Program-made: the position numbers and the translations under genes
Origin: Citrobacter werkmanii NBRC 105721
GTDB taxonomy: Bacteria; Pseudomonadota; Gammaproteobacteria; Enterobacterales; Enterobacteriaceae
Direction: 5' to 3'
Length of the DNA: 64,000 nt
NCBI GenBank assembly: GCA_000759755.1
Contig: BBMW01000009.1
Coordinates: 496,001-560,000 of the forward strand
In this document: piece after piece, positions 55,176 through 64,000 of the stretch
Position numbering within the stretch: the stretch's first letter is position 1
How the letters are laid out: each line of letters begins with the position of its first letter
The notes under the pieces: model-generated
Database searches by the model: none
What the model was told of the DNA's origin: nothing
Seen by the model: only the letters and a program-made list of their open reading frames with translations

Positions 55176-55994
55176 TCATTCGGGGGAATAAGGTAGATGC
55201 GGATTGTCCAGCCAATGCGTCAAAAAGTGTGATACTGCCTGATTGCGGCAATGCCCAATCACCGATAGATGAGGCAGTTCAGCAATCAGTTGCGGCATCG
55301 CGTTACCCATAATCAGGCCGCGCCCTACGCTGCTTAACATTTCGCGATCGTTCATGGCATCGCCAAACGCCATACACTCAGCCATTGAATAACCTAAGTG
55401 GTTGCTTAATACCGCCAGCGCAGAACCTTTATTACAACCCAGCGGCAGTACCTCGAGGCAATCAACTGCGGAGAAACAGAGATTCGCCTGCTCACCCAGC
55501 GCCTCATTGAGTTGAATACGCAGACGGATCAGCGAGTCATGATCGCCGCAGAAACAGATCTTCGTGACCTGGTGGGCAGGAATACGTTTCACATCCACGA
55601 TCTGATAACGAAATCCGCTATACACATGTGCCTGAAGCAGCGCTGGAATTTCTTGTCCGGTGAACCAACCGTTGTCATTAAAGACATGCATGCTGGCCGT
55701 GGTGTCCCACTTCTGGTGCAACACAGTATCCGCAACATTCGGATCCAGATCCTGGCGGTACAGCACATCACCCTCGATCGTGTGAATACGCGTACCGTTA
55801 CCGGTGATCAAAAAGGCGTCCAGCGAAATGGAACCCAGAATATGGCGCATCTCCAGCACATGACGACCGGTGGCAAATGTCAGAGTGATATCACGTTCAC
55901 GCAGGCGCGCCAGCGTTGAAAGCGTTTCATCACCTAAATGGTGATTCGGCATCAAAAGGGTGCCATCCATATCAAATGCAGCCAGACGAGCCAT
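55176..55994 (-). CDS. cof: HMP-PP phosphatase Cof
   Basis: Cof is a HAD-superfamily (Cof subfamily) phosphatase that hydrolyses the thiamine intermediate HMP-PP and other phosphorylated compounds. The 272-aa product has the nucleophile motif FDMDGTLL (D8, D10), motif II FATGR, and the C-terminal [10 protein letters not shown] motif. The start at 55994 ([11 protein letters not shown]) is the family start; an in-frame extension to 56006 is not needed. Confidence 0.95.
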   Translation of the reverse strand: MARLAAFDMDGTLLMPNHHLGDETLSTLARLRERDITLTFATGRHVLEMRHILGSISLDAFLITGNGTRIHTIEGDVLYRQDLDPNVADTVLHQKWDTTASMHVFNDNGWFTGQEIPALLQAHVYSGFRYQIVDVKRIPAHQVTKICFCGDHDSLIRLRIQLNEALGEQANLCFSAVDCLEVLPLGCNKGSALAVLSNHLGYSMAECMAFGDAMNDREMLSSVGRGLIMGNAMPQLIAELPHLSVIGHCRNQAVSHFLTHWLDNPHLPYSPE

Positions 55995-56094
55995 CTCTTT
56001 CTCCACACTGTGAGGCGGTTAACTTGTGATTCAGTATCACCTGAGATATACGGAAGTAATAGTGAATAGATAAAATGAATTGTTCCGGGTTTCT

Positions 56095-57795
56095 ATGCGA
56101 CTACTGAATCGGCTTAATCAATACCAACGCCTGTGGCAACCGTCGAACGGCGAACCACAGTCTGTGACCGTGGGCGAACTGGCTGAGCGCTGTTTTTGCA
56201 GCGAGCGCCACGTGCGAACCCTGTTAAAACAAGCGCAGGATGCAGGCTGGCTGGAGTGGCACGCCCAGTCAGGGCGGGGTAAACGCGGGCAGCTATGTTT
56301 TTTGGTTACGCCAGAATCGCTACGTAATACCATGATGGAGCAGGCGCTGCAAAAGGGGGAACAGCTTAACGTGCTGGAGCTGGCCCAGCTGGCGCCGGGG
56401 GAATTAAGAGCCCTGCTACAGCCATTTATGGGCGGTCAGTGGCAAAACGACACGCCAACCCTGCGTATCCCCTATTACCGTCAACTTGACCCTTTGCACC
56501 CCGGATTTCTCCCTGGCCGCGCAGAGCAACATCTCGCCGGGCAGGTATTTTCTGGCCTGACCCGGTTTGACACGTATACGCAACGCCCCTGCGGTGATTT
56601 AGCTCACCACTGGAATATCTCCGCCGACGGCCTGCGTTGGGATTTCTATATTCGCTCCACCCTGTACTGGCATAACGGCGATGCCGTCAGCAGCACGCAG
56701 TTACATCAACAACTGTTGAGGCTACTTGAGCTGCCCGCGCTGAATAAGCTGTTTATCAGCGTAAAGCGCATTGAGGTGACGCATCCCCAGTGTCTGACCT
56801 TTATTCTGCATCGTCCCGACTTCTGGCTGGCGCACCGGCTGGCAAGCTACAGCAGTCACCTGGCGCATCCTGAGCACCCGTTTGTGGGTACCGGCCCGTT
56901 CCGGTTGACGTTGTTTACCCCTGAGCTGGTGCGTATCGAGAGTCACGATCACTACCACTTGAGTCATCCACTCCTGAAAGCCATTGAATACTGGATAACC
57001 CCGCAGCTTTTCTCCCAGGATTTGGGCACCAGCTGTCGCCATCCGGTGCAAATTGCAATTGGTAAACCCGAAGAGCTGCCCATGTTAAGCCCGGTGAGCA
57101 GCGGTATAAGCCTCGGTTTTTGCTATCTCACGCTCAGAAAAAGCGCACGTCTGAATACCCTGCAGGCCCGCCGACTGGTCAACATTATCCATCGCTCTTC
57201 CCTGCTCCAAACGCTGGAGGTAGATGAAAACCTGATAACCCCGAGCAATGCGCTGCTGCCTGGATGGACGATCCCGCAATGGGATGAGTTGAACGAGGTA
57301 GCGCTACCGGAAAAACTGACGCTGGCCTATCACCTGCCGGTAGAACTGCACGCCATGGCTGAACAGCTTCGCCTGGCGCTGGCGCTGCTCGGCTGTGAAT
57401 TAACGCTTATATTTCATAATGCTAAAAACTGGGACGGTAATCATCCTTTAGCTCAGGCCGACCTGATGATGGGTGACAGGCTGATTGGCGAAGCGCCTGA
57501 ATATACCCTCGAACAGTGGTTACGCTGCGATCAGCTCTGGTCACATGTCTTGAATGCCCCTGAATACACGCATTTGCAGACCACTCTGGATGCCCTGCAA
57601 GTCCAGGCCAATGAAGACGATCGTCACGCGGCGTTACAGCAAGTGTTCGCCACGCTGATGCATGATGCCACGCTGACTCCGCTGTTCAATTATCACTATC
57701 GTATTAGCGCGCCACCGGGCGTGAACGGCGTGCGTCTGAATCCTCGCGGCTGGTTTGAGTTCACCGAAGCCTGGTTACCGCCCCCTTCAGCATGA
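56095..57795 (+). CDS. ybaE: SgrR-like transcriptional regulator YbaE
   Basis: The 566-aa protein has an N-terminal SgrR-type DNA-binding domain (HTH around [28 protein letters not shown]) and a C-terminal domain like family 5 periplasmic solute-binding proteins (from about residue 160). SgrR itself senses glucose-phosphate stress; the ligand of YbaE is not known. It has E. coli YbaE length. The ATG at 56095 is preferred to an in-frame TTG at 56080. Confidence 0.93.
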   Translation: MRLLNRLNQYQRLWQPSNGEPQSVTVGELAERCFCSERHVRTLLKQAQDAGWLEWHAQSGRGKRGQLCFLVTPESLRNTMMEQALQKGEQLNVLELAQLAPGELRALLQPFMGGQWQNDTPTLRIPYYRQLDPLHPGFLPGRAEQHLAGQVFSGLTRFDTYTQRPCGDLAHHWNISADGLRWDFYIRSTLYWHNGDAVSSTQLHQQLLRLLELPALNKLFISVKRIEVTHPQCLTFILHRPDFWLAHRLASYSSHLAHPEHPFVGTGPFRLTLFTPELVRIESHDHYHLSHPLLKAIEYWITPQLFSQDLGTSCRHPVQIAIGKPEELPMLSPVSSGISLGFCYLTLRKSARLNTLQARRLVNIIHRSSLLQTLEVDENLITPSNALLPGWTIPQWDELNEVALPEKLTLAYHLPVELHAMAEQLRLALALLGCELTLIFHNAKNWDGNHPLAQADLMMGDRLIGEAPEYTLEQWLRCDQLWSHVLNAPEYTHLQTTLDALQVQANEDDRHAALQQVFATLMHDATLTPLFNYHYRISAPPGVNGVRLNPRGWFEFTEAWLPPPSA

Positions 57796-57859
57796 AGAAG
57801 CTGGTGGACACCACGTCCAGGCGCTACCATATGGGTTTCGTTATCTGTCAGGAAAAGCC

Positions 57860-58555
57860 ATGAAACGTGCCGTTGTTGTATTCAGTGGAGGTCAAGACTC
57901 CACGACCTGTCTGGCGCAAGCGCTACATCAGTATGATGAAGTGCACTGCGTGACCTTTGATTATGGTCAGCGTCATCGCGCTGAGATTGATGTCGCACGT
58001 GATCTGGCCTTAAAACTCGGCGCGCGTGCGCACAAAGTGCTTGATGTCACGCTGCTTAGCGAACTGGCCGTCAGCAGCCTGACCCGCGATAACATTCCGG
58101 TGCCGGATTACGAACCGGATGCGAACGGCATTCCCAATACCTTTGTGCCCGGGCGCAATATTCTGTTTTTAACGCTGGCGGCGATTTACGCGTATCAGGT
58201 GCAAGCAGAGGCGGTCATTACCGGCGTTTGCGAAACCGACTTCTCTGGATATCCGGACTGTCGCGATGAGTTCGTCAAGGCCCTGAACCATGCGGTGAGC
58301 CTGGGGATGGCAAAAGATATCCGCTTTGAAACTCCGTTGATGTGGATCGATAAAGCCGAAACCTGGGCGCTGGCCGATTACTGGGGCAAGCTGGACCTGG
58401 TACGTGAAGAAACGCTGACCTGCTATAACGGCATCAAAGGTGACGGTTGTGGTCACTGCGCGGCCTGTAATCTGCGCGCCAACGGTCTGAACCATTATCT
58501 GGCGGATAAACCGGCGGTAATGGCGGCGATGAAGCAGAAAACCGGTCTTAAGTAA
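57860..58555 (+). CDS. queC: 7-cyano-7-deazaguanine synthase QueC
   Basis: QueC converts 7-carboxy-7-deazaguanine to preQ0 in queuosine synthesis. The 231-aa protein has the PP-loop ATPase motif SGGQDS (residues 9-14) and a Cys4 zinc site near the C-terminus (CYNG...CGHCAAC). The ATG at 57860 follows AGGAAAAG. It begins 64 bp after ybaE. Confidence 0.97.
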   Translation: MKRAVVVFSGGQDSTTCLAQALHQYDEVHCVTFDYGQRHRAEIDVARDLALKLGARAHKVLDVTLLSELAVSSLTRDNIPVPDYEPDANGIPNTFVPGRNILFLTLAAIYAYQVQAEAVITGVCETDFSGYPDCRDEFVKALNHAVSLGMAKDIRFETPLMWIDKAETWALADYWGKLDLVREETLTCYNGIKGDGCGHCAACNLRANGLNHYLADKPAVMAAMKQKTGLK

Positions 58556-58567
58556 TACGTTAGGTTT

Positions 58568-58651
58568 TGCCGGATGGCGACGCGGGGGTCTTATCCGGCC
58601 TACGGGACTGACCACCATTGTAGGCCCGGTAAGCGCAAGTACCACCGGGCA
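58568..58651. repeat. BIME between queC and fadM
   Basis: TGCCGGATGGCGACG...TTATCCGGCC and GTAGGCCCGGTAAGCG...ACCACCGGGCA are REP halves between convergent genes; the second carries CCCGG/CCGGG variants. Confidence 0.8.
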
Positions 58652-58658
58652 TTTTCCG

Positions 58659-59057
58659 CTACTTCACCATCAGCTCCAGTTTTTCGCGCAACTCCCCTTC
58701 CAGCGGTAGTGCTTTTTGCGTTTTCAAATCAATACAGACGAAGGTTATCAACGCATCTGCCACCACCTGTCCTTCCGGCTCCAGGGTGATAGTCTGGTTC
58801 AACACGCCGCTTTTGCCATTTAATTGCTGCACCTGACTGGTAATAGTCAGCAGGTCGCTCAGCACCGCCGGGCGACGGTAGTTGATATTAATATTCACAA
58901 CCACAAAAGCGATGTTGTGAGCGGTCATCCACTGAAAACTGTCGCTGTTTTCCAGTCCATCCCAGCGTGCTTCTTCCAGAAACTCAAGATAACGAGCATT
59001 GTTGACGTGCTGATAGACATCAAGATGAAAACCACGAACTTTGATTTGTGTTTGCAT
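58659..59057 (-). CDS. fadM: Long-chain acyl-CoA thioesterase FadM
   Basis: FadM hydrolyses long-chain acyl-CoAs (such as 3,5-tetradecadienoyl-CoA) that block beta-oxidation. The 132-aa single-hotdog protein starts MQTQIKVRGFHLDVYQHVNN, with the catalytic Asp (D13) and His-Val-Asn-Asn motif. Its length equals E. coli FadM. A FadR-like operator lies upstream. Confidence 0.95.
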   Translation of the reverse strand: MQTQIKVRGFHLDVYQHVNNARYLEFLEEARWDGLENSDSFQWMTAHNIAFVVVNININYRRPAVLSDLLTITSQVQQLNGKSGVLNQTITLEPEGQVVADALITFVCIDLKTQKALPLEGELREKLELMVK

Positions 59058-59109
59058 AGCGCAGGAACCTTACATTTTTATAGGAATATATTCAGGGTAG
59101 TGAGGCCAT

Positions 59110-59125
59110 AACTGGTATGACCTCT
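59110..59125. promoter_or_regulatory. FadR-like operator upstream of fadM
   Basis: AACTGGTATGACCTCT resembles the FadR consensus AACTGGTCNGACNTGTT in its left and central part. It lies about 55 bp upstream of the fadM start; fadM is known to be FadR-repressed in E. coli. Confidence 0.55.
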
Positions 59126-59159
59126 CTAGTGTGGCAAATATTGGCCACTGCGCAAGTTA

Positions 59160-59606
<447 letters not shown>

Positions 59607-59616
59607 TCAGAAATGG

Positions 59617-59639
59617 AAAAGGCCGCGAAAGCGGCCTTT
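59617..59639 (-). terminator. Rho-independent terminator of ppiD
   Basis: On the minus strand GGCCGC-TTTC-GCGGCC is followed by TTTT, between ppiD and ybaV. Confidence 0.88.
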
Positions 59640-59680
59640 GGTTAATACAACTTTTTGCAATTTTATGCGAGCTGCCTCGG

Positions 59681-61555
59681 TTATTGCTGCTGTTCCAGCG
59701 CGTCACCGATTTTAATTTTTGCGGCTTTACGCAGATTGCTCATCAGCGCTTCAAAGGTAATTTGCGCGTTGTTCTGAGTAATCCCCTGAACCATCGCTTT
59801 CTTCTGCGCTTCAGGCATAGAACCCGCTTTCACTTCGTCCAGCGCAAGCAGAACAACGTTGCCCTGCATATCGTTTGCCACGCCGTAACTCGGTTTGTCT
59901 TTTGCTGGCAGGCTCAGACCAAAAGCTGCCTGGCTCAGAGGATCCTGACCCGTGCGGCTCAGCGTTTTCGCCTCACCAAAGCTCAGACCTGCTGCTTTCA
60001 TCGCTTCATCGCCTTTACCGGCTTTCAGGTCTGCCAGCAGTTTATCGGCATCCAGCTTCGCCTGTTGCTCTGCTTTATTGTGCTTAACAAGCGCAGTAAC
60101 CTGCTCTTTCACTTCAGCCAGTGGCTTAACGGCTTCGGCTTTGTGCTCTGCAATACGCAGCACAAATGCGCGATCGCCATCCACAGTAATGATGTCCGAG
60201 TTACTGCCAGGCGTACCGTTCTCGCCAACCAGACCACCATTGAAAATGATGTCAGCGACCGGTTTGAAGTTCAGCTCTTCCGGCAGGCTGTCACGGCTAA
60301 ACCAGCCCGTTTCAACCGCTTTCATACCAGCAGCCTGCTCCGCACCCGCCAGAGATTCGTTATCGTTGCTGGCTGCATCGCTCACTTTCTGCTGTAGCGC
60401 ATAGTACGCATCCAGCGCTTTTTCCTGCTTCACTTTCGCCGCAATGTCGTCACGGGCTTCGCTCAGCGGTTTAACCTGCGCAGGCTGTACGTCGTCAAGA
60501 CGAGCAATGAGGAAACCAACGGAAGATTTAATCACACCGGACAGCTGACCTTTGTCTTTCAGGCCAGCATTTTTCAGCTCATCCGGAGTGGTGGAATCTT
60601 CCAGCCAGCCCATATCGCCACCTTTACGGGCAGAGATGATGTCGGCTGATTTTTCTTTCGCCAGCGCAGCGAAATCAGCGCCTTTGCTCAGCTCATCCAG
60701 TACCGCTTTGGCTTCATCTTCCGTTTTAGTCTGAATGATGCTGTAGCGGTTACGCTGCGGCTGAGTGAACTGGTCCTGATGCTGGTCATAGTAAGACTGA
60801 ATATCAGCATCGCTGGCCGTCTCCTGCAGTGCAGCAGCGTCCAGCATGATGTAGCTCACGCGGAACTGTTCCGGCGTCATAAAGTTGTTTTTATTCTGCT
60901 CGTAGTAGCTGGCAACTTCCTGCTCGGTAACGGATTGCTTCGCGGCAAGCGCGTTAACGTCAATCGTCGCCTCGCGAACGATACGCTGCTGTGCGACCAG
61001 CGCCGCCAGCTCGTCGGTTTCGCCTTTCAGCATGAAGTCCGTACCGGCAACGCCATTGATCAACTGCTGAGTAGTGAGCTGGTTACGTAATGCCTGAGCG
61101 TACTGGTCGGCGGTCATTCCCATTTGATTCACAATCGCGTTGTAGCGGTTGTTATCAAATTTGCCGTCCACCTGGAAAGCAGGCGTGGCGAAAATAGCCT
61201 GTTTAATCTGATCGTCGCTGATATTGAGCTTCAGCTCGCGGGAGTACTGATCCAGCAGCGCTTCGTCTACAAGACGATTCAGCACCTGCTGACGCAGCGT
61301 TTTCATATAGCCTTCATTCGCCGCCAGCTCAGAGTATTGATCGCCCAACTGCTGCTGCATGCGGTTACGTTCGCTATTGAACGCATTCTCGAATTGCCCG
61401 CGGCTGATCTCCTGGCCATTCACTTTGGCGGCGTAATTGTTGCCCCCGCCAATCAGGTAACCACTCACGCCGGTCAAAATGAACGACACGATAATGATAC
61501 CGAAAATAATCTTGAGCACGAGACTGTTAGCAGCCGTGCGTAAGCTGTCCATCAT
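59681..61555 (-). CDS. ppiD: Periplasmic folding chaperone PpiD
   Basis: PpiD is an inner-membrane-anchored periplasmic chaperone at the Sec translocon, helping early folding of exported proteins. The 624-aa protein has an N-terminal anchor (about 13-34), SurA-like N-terminal helical domain, and a parvulin domain (about 265-355, GADFAALAKEKSADI). Another SurA-like region follows. The parvulin domain of PpiD is known to lack strong isomerase activity. Two adjacent ATGs begin the gene, as in E. coli. Confidence 0.96.
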   Translation of the reverse strand: MMDSLRTAANSLVLKIIFGIIIVSFILTGVSGYLIGGGNNYAAKVNGQEISRGQFENAFNSERNRMQQQLGDQYSELAANEGYMKTLRQQVLNRLVDEALLDQYSRELKLNISDDQIKQAIFATPAFQVDGKFDNNRYNAIVNQMGMTADQYAQALRNQLTTQQLINGVAGTDFMLKGETDELAALVAQQRIVREATIDVNALAAKQSVTEQEVASYYEQNKNNFMTPEQFRVSYIMLDAAALQETASDADIQSYYDQHQDQFTQPQRNRYSIIQTKTEDEAKAVLDELSKGADFAALAKEKSADIISARKGGDMGWLEDSTTPDELKNAGLKDKGQLSGVIKSSVGFLIARLDDVQPAQVKPLSEARDDIAAKVKQEKALDAYYALQQKVSDAASNDNESLAGAEQAAGMKAVETGWFSRDSLPEELNFKPVADIIFNGGLVGENGTPGSNSDIITVDGDRAFVLRIAEHKAEAVKPLAEVKEQVTALVKHNKAEQQAKLDADKLLADLKAGKGDEAMKAAGLSFGEAKTLSRTGQDPLSQAAFGLSLPAKDKPSYGVANDMQGNVVLLALDEVKAGSMPEAQKKAMVQGITQNNAQITFEALMSNLRKAAKIKIGDALEQQQ

Positions 61556-61760
61556 GGTGTAACCACACTCCGCTGTAGATGACTATACGCGTTATCCTTC
61601 AAGCCGCCTGCGCGTTGTTACAACCACGGCGGCAAGGATGTTGAGTATATATGCTTCACGCAGCATAGCGTTTCCTGAACGCTGCGCACAAAGGTCTATT
61701 GTGACAAGAAAATGGGGCAATTGTCAGCCCACAACGCGTAGAAAGTACCGGAATCACAAA

Positions 61761-61790
61761 TAAAAAAGGCACATCAGTTGATGCGCCCTT
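61761..61790 (-). terminator. Rho-independent terminator of hupB
   Basis: On the minus strand AAGGGCGCATCA-ACTG-ATGTGCC-TTTTTT forms a stem with one bulge and a T-run, downstream of hupB. Confidence 0.8.
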
Positions 61791-61822
61791 GTACTTCGTC
61801 ACATCCCCAAAGGGGAAATCAC

Positions 61823-62095
61823 TTAGTTTACCGCGTCTTTCAGTGCTTTACCTGCACGGAAGCCCGGTACTTTAGCCGCGGCGATGGTGATCTCTTTACC
61901 TGTTTGCGGGTTGCGACCAGTACGGGCAGCACGCTCTTTAACGGCAAAAGTACCAAAACCTACCAGCGCTACGTCATCACCTTCCTTCAGGGATTCGGTA
62001 ACAGAAGCAATAATTGCATCTAATGCACGTCCAGCCGCAGCTTTAGAGATATCAGCCCCTGCAGCAATTTTGTCGATCAGTTGAGATTTATTCAC
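61823..62095 (-). CDS. hupB: HU beta subunit HupB
   Basis: HupB is a 90-aa nucleoid histone-like protein, forming homodimers or heterodimers with HupA that bend DNA. The IHF/HU signature ([22 protein letters not shown]) is present. The gene begins with GTG at 62095 preceded by GAGGAAGAGAAGA. It lies between lon and ppiD, as in E. coli. Confidence 0.97.
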   Translation of the reverse strand: MNKSQLIDKIAAGADISKAAAGRALDAIIASVTESLKEGDDVALVGFGTFAVKERAARTGRNPQTGKEITIAAAKVPGFRAGKALKDAVN

Positions 62096-62235
62096 TCTTC
62101 TCTTCCTCTTTTATAATTTATATCGCACCTGAATCCTTCAAAGTGCGACCGCGCAGCAGTTATATCAGGCCTGCCATGCCCTTACAACACCCGTTAATGA
62201 TGGCAAGCCTAATCCGTCATCTAAATTAGCTATAC

Positions 62236-62272
62236 AAAAAAAGGCTGGCAAGTCCGAAATGGTCTGCCAGCC
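62236..62272 (-). terminator. Rho-independent terminator of lon
   Basis: On the minus strand GGCTGGCA and TGCCAGCC form a long stem around an AT-containing loop, followed by TTTTTTT. It lies about 33 nt after the lon stop codon. Confidence 0.88.
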
Positions 62273-62304
62273 CTGTTTTTATTAGTGCTCTTTGCGCGAG
62301 GTCA

Positions 62305-64000
62305 CTATTTTGCGGTCACAACCTGCATTCCAGACGGTTCATTTTGCAACGCAAGAGTCAAAACCTCCTCGATGCGTTTCACCGGATGGATGTCCAGATC
62401 GGCAATCACGTTGTCCGGAATCTCTTCCAGGTCACGTTTGTTTTCATCTGGAATTAAGACCGTCTTAATGCCGCCACGGTGCGCCGCCAGCAGTTTTTCT
62501 TTCAAACCACCGATTGGCAGAACCTGACCACGCAGGGTGATCTCGCCGGTCATCGCCACATCGGCGCGTACCGGGTTACCAGTCAGACAAGAAACCAGCG
62601 CGGTACACATGGCAATACCGGCACTTGGACCATCTTTCGGCGTCGCCCCTTCAGGTACGTGAACGTGGATGTCGCGTTTTTCGTAAAAGTCCGGATTAAT
62701 ACCCAGTTTTTCCGCTCGCGCGCGCACCACGGTCAGTGCAGCCTGAATAGACTCCTGCATTACCTCACCCAAAGAACCGGTGTAGGTCAGCTTGCCTTTA
62801 CCCGGTACGCAGGCGGTTTCGATGGTCAGCAAATCGCCGCCCACTTCCGTCCACGCCAGACCGGTCACCTGACCAACGCGGTTTTCGTTGTCCGCGCGAC
62901 CATAGTCAAAGCGCTGTACGCCCAGGTAGTCGTGCAGGTTGTCGCCATTGATCACAATATGTTTCAGTGATTTGTCGAGCAGCAGCTGCTTCACCGCTTT
63001 ACGGCACAGCTTGGAGATTTCGCGCTCCAGACTACGCACGCCAGCTTCACGGGTGTAGTAACGAATAATGCCCACAATGGCGCTATCGTCGACCGTCAGC
63101 TCGCCTTTTTTCAGCGCGTTACGCTCAATCTGTTTCGGCAACAGGTGACGTTTAGCAATGTTCAGCTTCTCGTCTTCGGTATAACCAGACAGACGGATCA
63201 CTTCCATACGATCCAGCAACGGCGCCGGAATATTCATGGAGTTCGAGGTCGCAACAAACATTACGTCGCTGAGATCGTAATCCACTTCCAGGTAGTGATC
63301 GCTGAACGCCACGTTCTGCTCTGGATCCAGCACCTCAAGCAGTGCGGAAGCCGGATCGCCTCGCATGTCGGAAGACATTTTGTCGATCTCATCGAGCAGG
63401 AACAGCGGGTTTTTAACGCCCACTTTGGCCATTTTCTGAATCAGTTTACCCGGCATTGAACCAATATAGGTCCGGCGGTGACCGCGAATTTCAGCCTCAT
63501 CACGCACACCGCCCAGCGCCATACGGATGTATTTACGTCCGGTCGCTTTGGCGATGGACTGCCCCAGAGAAGTTTTACCTACCCCCGGCGGCCCAACCAG
63601 ACACAGGATTGGCCCCTTGATTTTGTTCACACGGCTTTGAACCGCGAGATACTCAAGGATACGGTCTTTGACGCGTTCCAGACCGTAATGGTCAGTATCG
63701 AGGATTTCCTGCGCCTGACGCAGGTCTTTTTTGACCTTGCTACGCGCATTCCACGGTACCTGTACCATCCAGTCGATGTAGCCACGCACTACGGTCGCTT
63801 CCGCCGACATCGGAGACATCATTTTCAGCTTCTGCAGTTCTGCTTCCGCTTTCTCTTTTGCCTCTTTCGGCATTTTCGCCGCGTCGATTTTACGTTTCAG
63901 CGCTTCGTTTTCGTCCGGCGCGTCGTCCATCTCGCCGAGTTCTTTCTGAATGGCTTTCATCTGCTCGTTCAGATAGTACTCGCGCTGGGATTTTTCCATC
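62305..64000 (-). CDS. lon: ATP-dependent protease Lon (C-terminal part)
   Basis: Lon degrades misfolded and regulatory proteins. The window ends inside the gene: the last about 565 codons are present (roughly residue 220 onward of 784 in E. coli). The AAA+ Walker [11 protein letters not shown] and Walker [12 protein letters not shown] are intact. The Ser-Lys protease dyad is seen in PKDGPSAG and [14 protein letters not shown]. The N-terminal substrate-recognition domain and start codon lie outside the window. Confidence 0.97.
   Translation of the reverse strand, partial: MEKSQREYYLNEQMKAIQKELGEMDDAPDENEALKRKIDAAKMPKEAKEKAEAELQKLKMMSPMSAEATVVRGYIDWMVQVPWNARSKVKKDLRQAQEILDTDHYGLERVKDRILEYLAVQSRVNKIKGPILCLVGPPGVGKTSLGQSIAKATGRKYIRMALGGVRDEAEIRGHRRTYIGSMPGKLIQKMAKVGVKNPLFLLDEIDKMSSDMRGDPASALLEVLDPEQNVAFSDHYLEVDYDLSDVMFVATSNSMNIPAPLLDRMEVIRLSGYTEDEKLNIAKRHLLPKQIERNALKKGELTVDDSAIVGIIRYYTREAGVRSLEREISKLCRKAVKQLLLDKSLKHIVINGDNLHDYLGVQRFDYGRADNENRVGQVTGLAWTEVGGDLLTIETACVPGKGKLTYTGSLGEVMQESIQAALTVVRARAEKLGINPDFYEKRDIHVHVPEGATPKDGPSAGIAMCTALVSCLTGNPVRADVAMTGEITLRGQVLPIGGLKEKLLAAHRGGIKTVLIPDENKRDLEEIPDNVIADLDIHPVKRIEEVLTLALQNEPSGMQVVTAK

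Overview
The window is a chromosomal segment from a member of the Enterobacteriaceae, most likely Citrobacter or a close Salmonella relative. Gene order from copA to lon matches the well-known enterobacterial backbone, here running opposite to the usual E. coli K-12 numbering. The protein sequences are near-identical to the E. coli and Salmonella orthologues. The rpmE2-rpmJ2 pair next to ylaC and a cdsH cysteine desulfhydrase next to decR are Salmonella/Citrobacter-like traits that K-12 lacks at these places. REP/BIME palindromes and one ERIC element lie between genes. No tRNA genes and no CRISPR array were seen.

Layout. 0-13.6 kb: copA (copper export, CueR box), ybaP, the sRNA chiX, ybaK, ushA, fsr, ybaL, gsk, aes, hemH, adk. 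13.7-20.8 kb: htpG (sigma-32 promoter), recR-ybaB-dnaX (with the tau/gamma frameshift site), apt, ybaN, priC, ybaM. 20.8-30.6 kb: mscK, acrR and acrAB with AcrR operator and marbox, tomB-hha. 30.7-37.3 kb: maa, ylaC, Zur-regulated rpmE2-rpmJ2, pdeB, ybaA, a YczE-type membrane protein divergent from a MocR-type regulator, and a small ribbon-helix-helix/unknown gene pair. 45.7-64 kb: ffs (4.5S RNA), atl, ybaY, tesB, glnK-amtB (sigma-54/NtrC), mdlA-mdlB, decR/cdsH, cof, ybaE, queC, fadM, ybaV, ppiD, hupB and the C-terminal part of lon.

The accessory part is an AT-rich genomic island of about 8.3 kb (37431-45723) inserted at the 3' end of ffs. It carries a tyrosine integrase, a serine recombinase, a DUF2188 protein, an HNH-like protein, and a two-gene operon of a SLATT 2TM protein and a CD-NTase-like nucleotidyltransferase (a minimal CBASS-like anti-phage module). 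It also has a membrane/secreted protein pair of unknown function, an unknown Lys-rich protein, and a repeat-rich non-coding stretch of about 0.9 kb.

The most unusual structure is the attachment-site layout. Besides attL and attR, the island contains a third, complete attP-like site (arm B, 18-bp core, arm A) in inverted orientation at 44243-44497. The cargo is therefore flanked by one pair of inverted repeats (132 bp, no mismatch by eye). The integrase gene is flanked by another pair (140 bp, about 95% identical). Both arms could in principle be inverted or re-integrated by the integrase.
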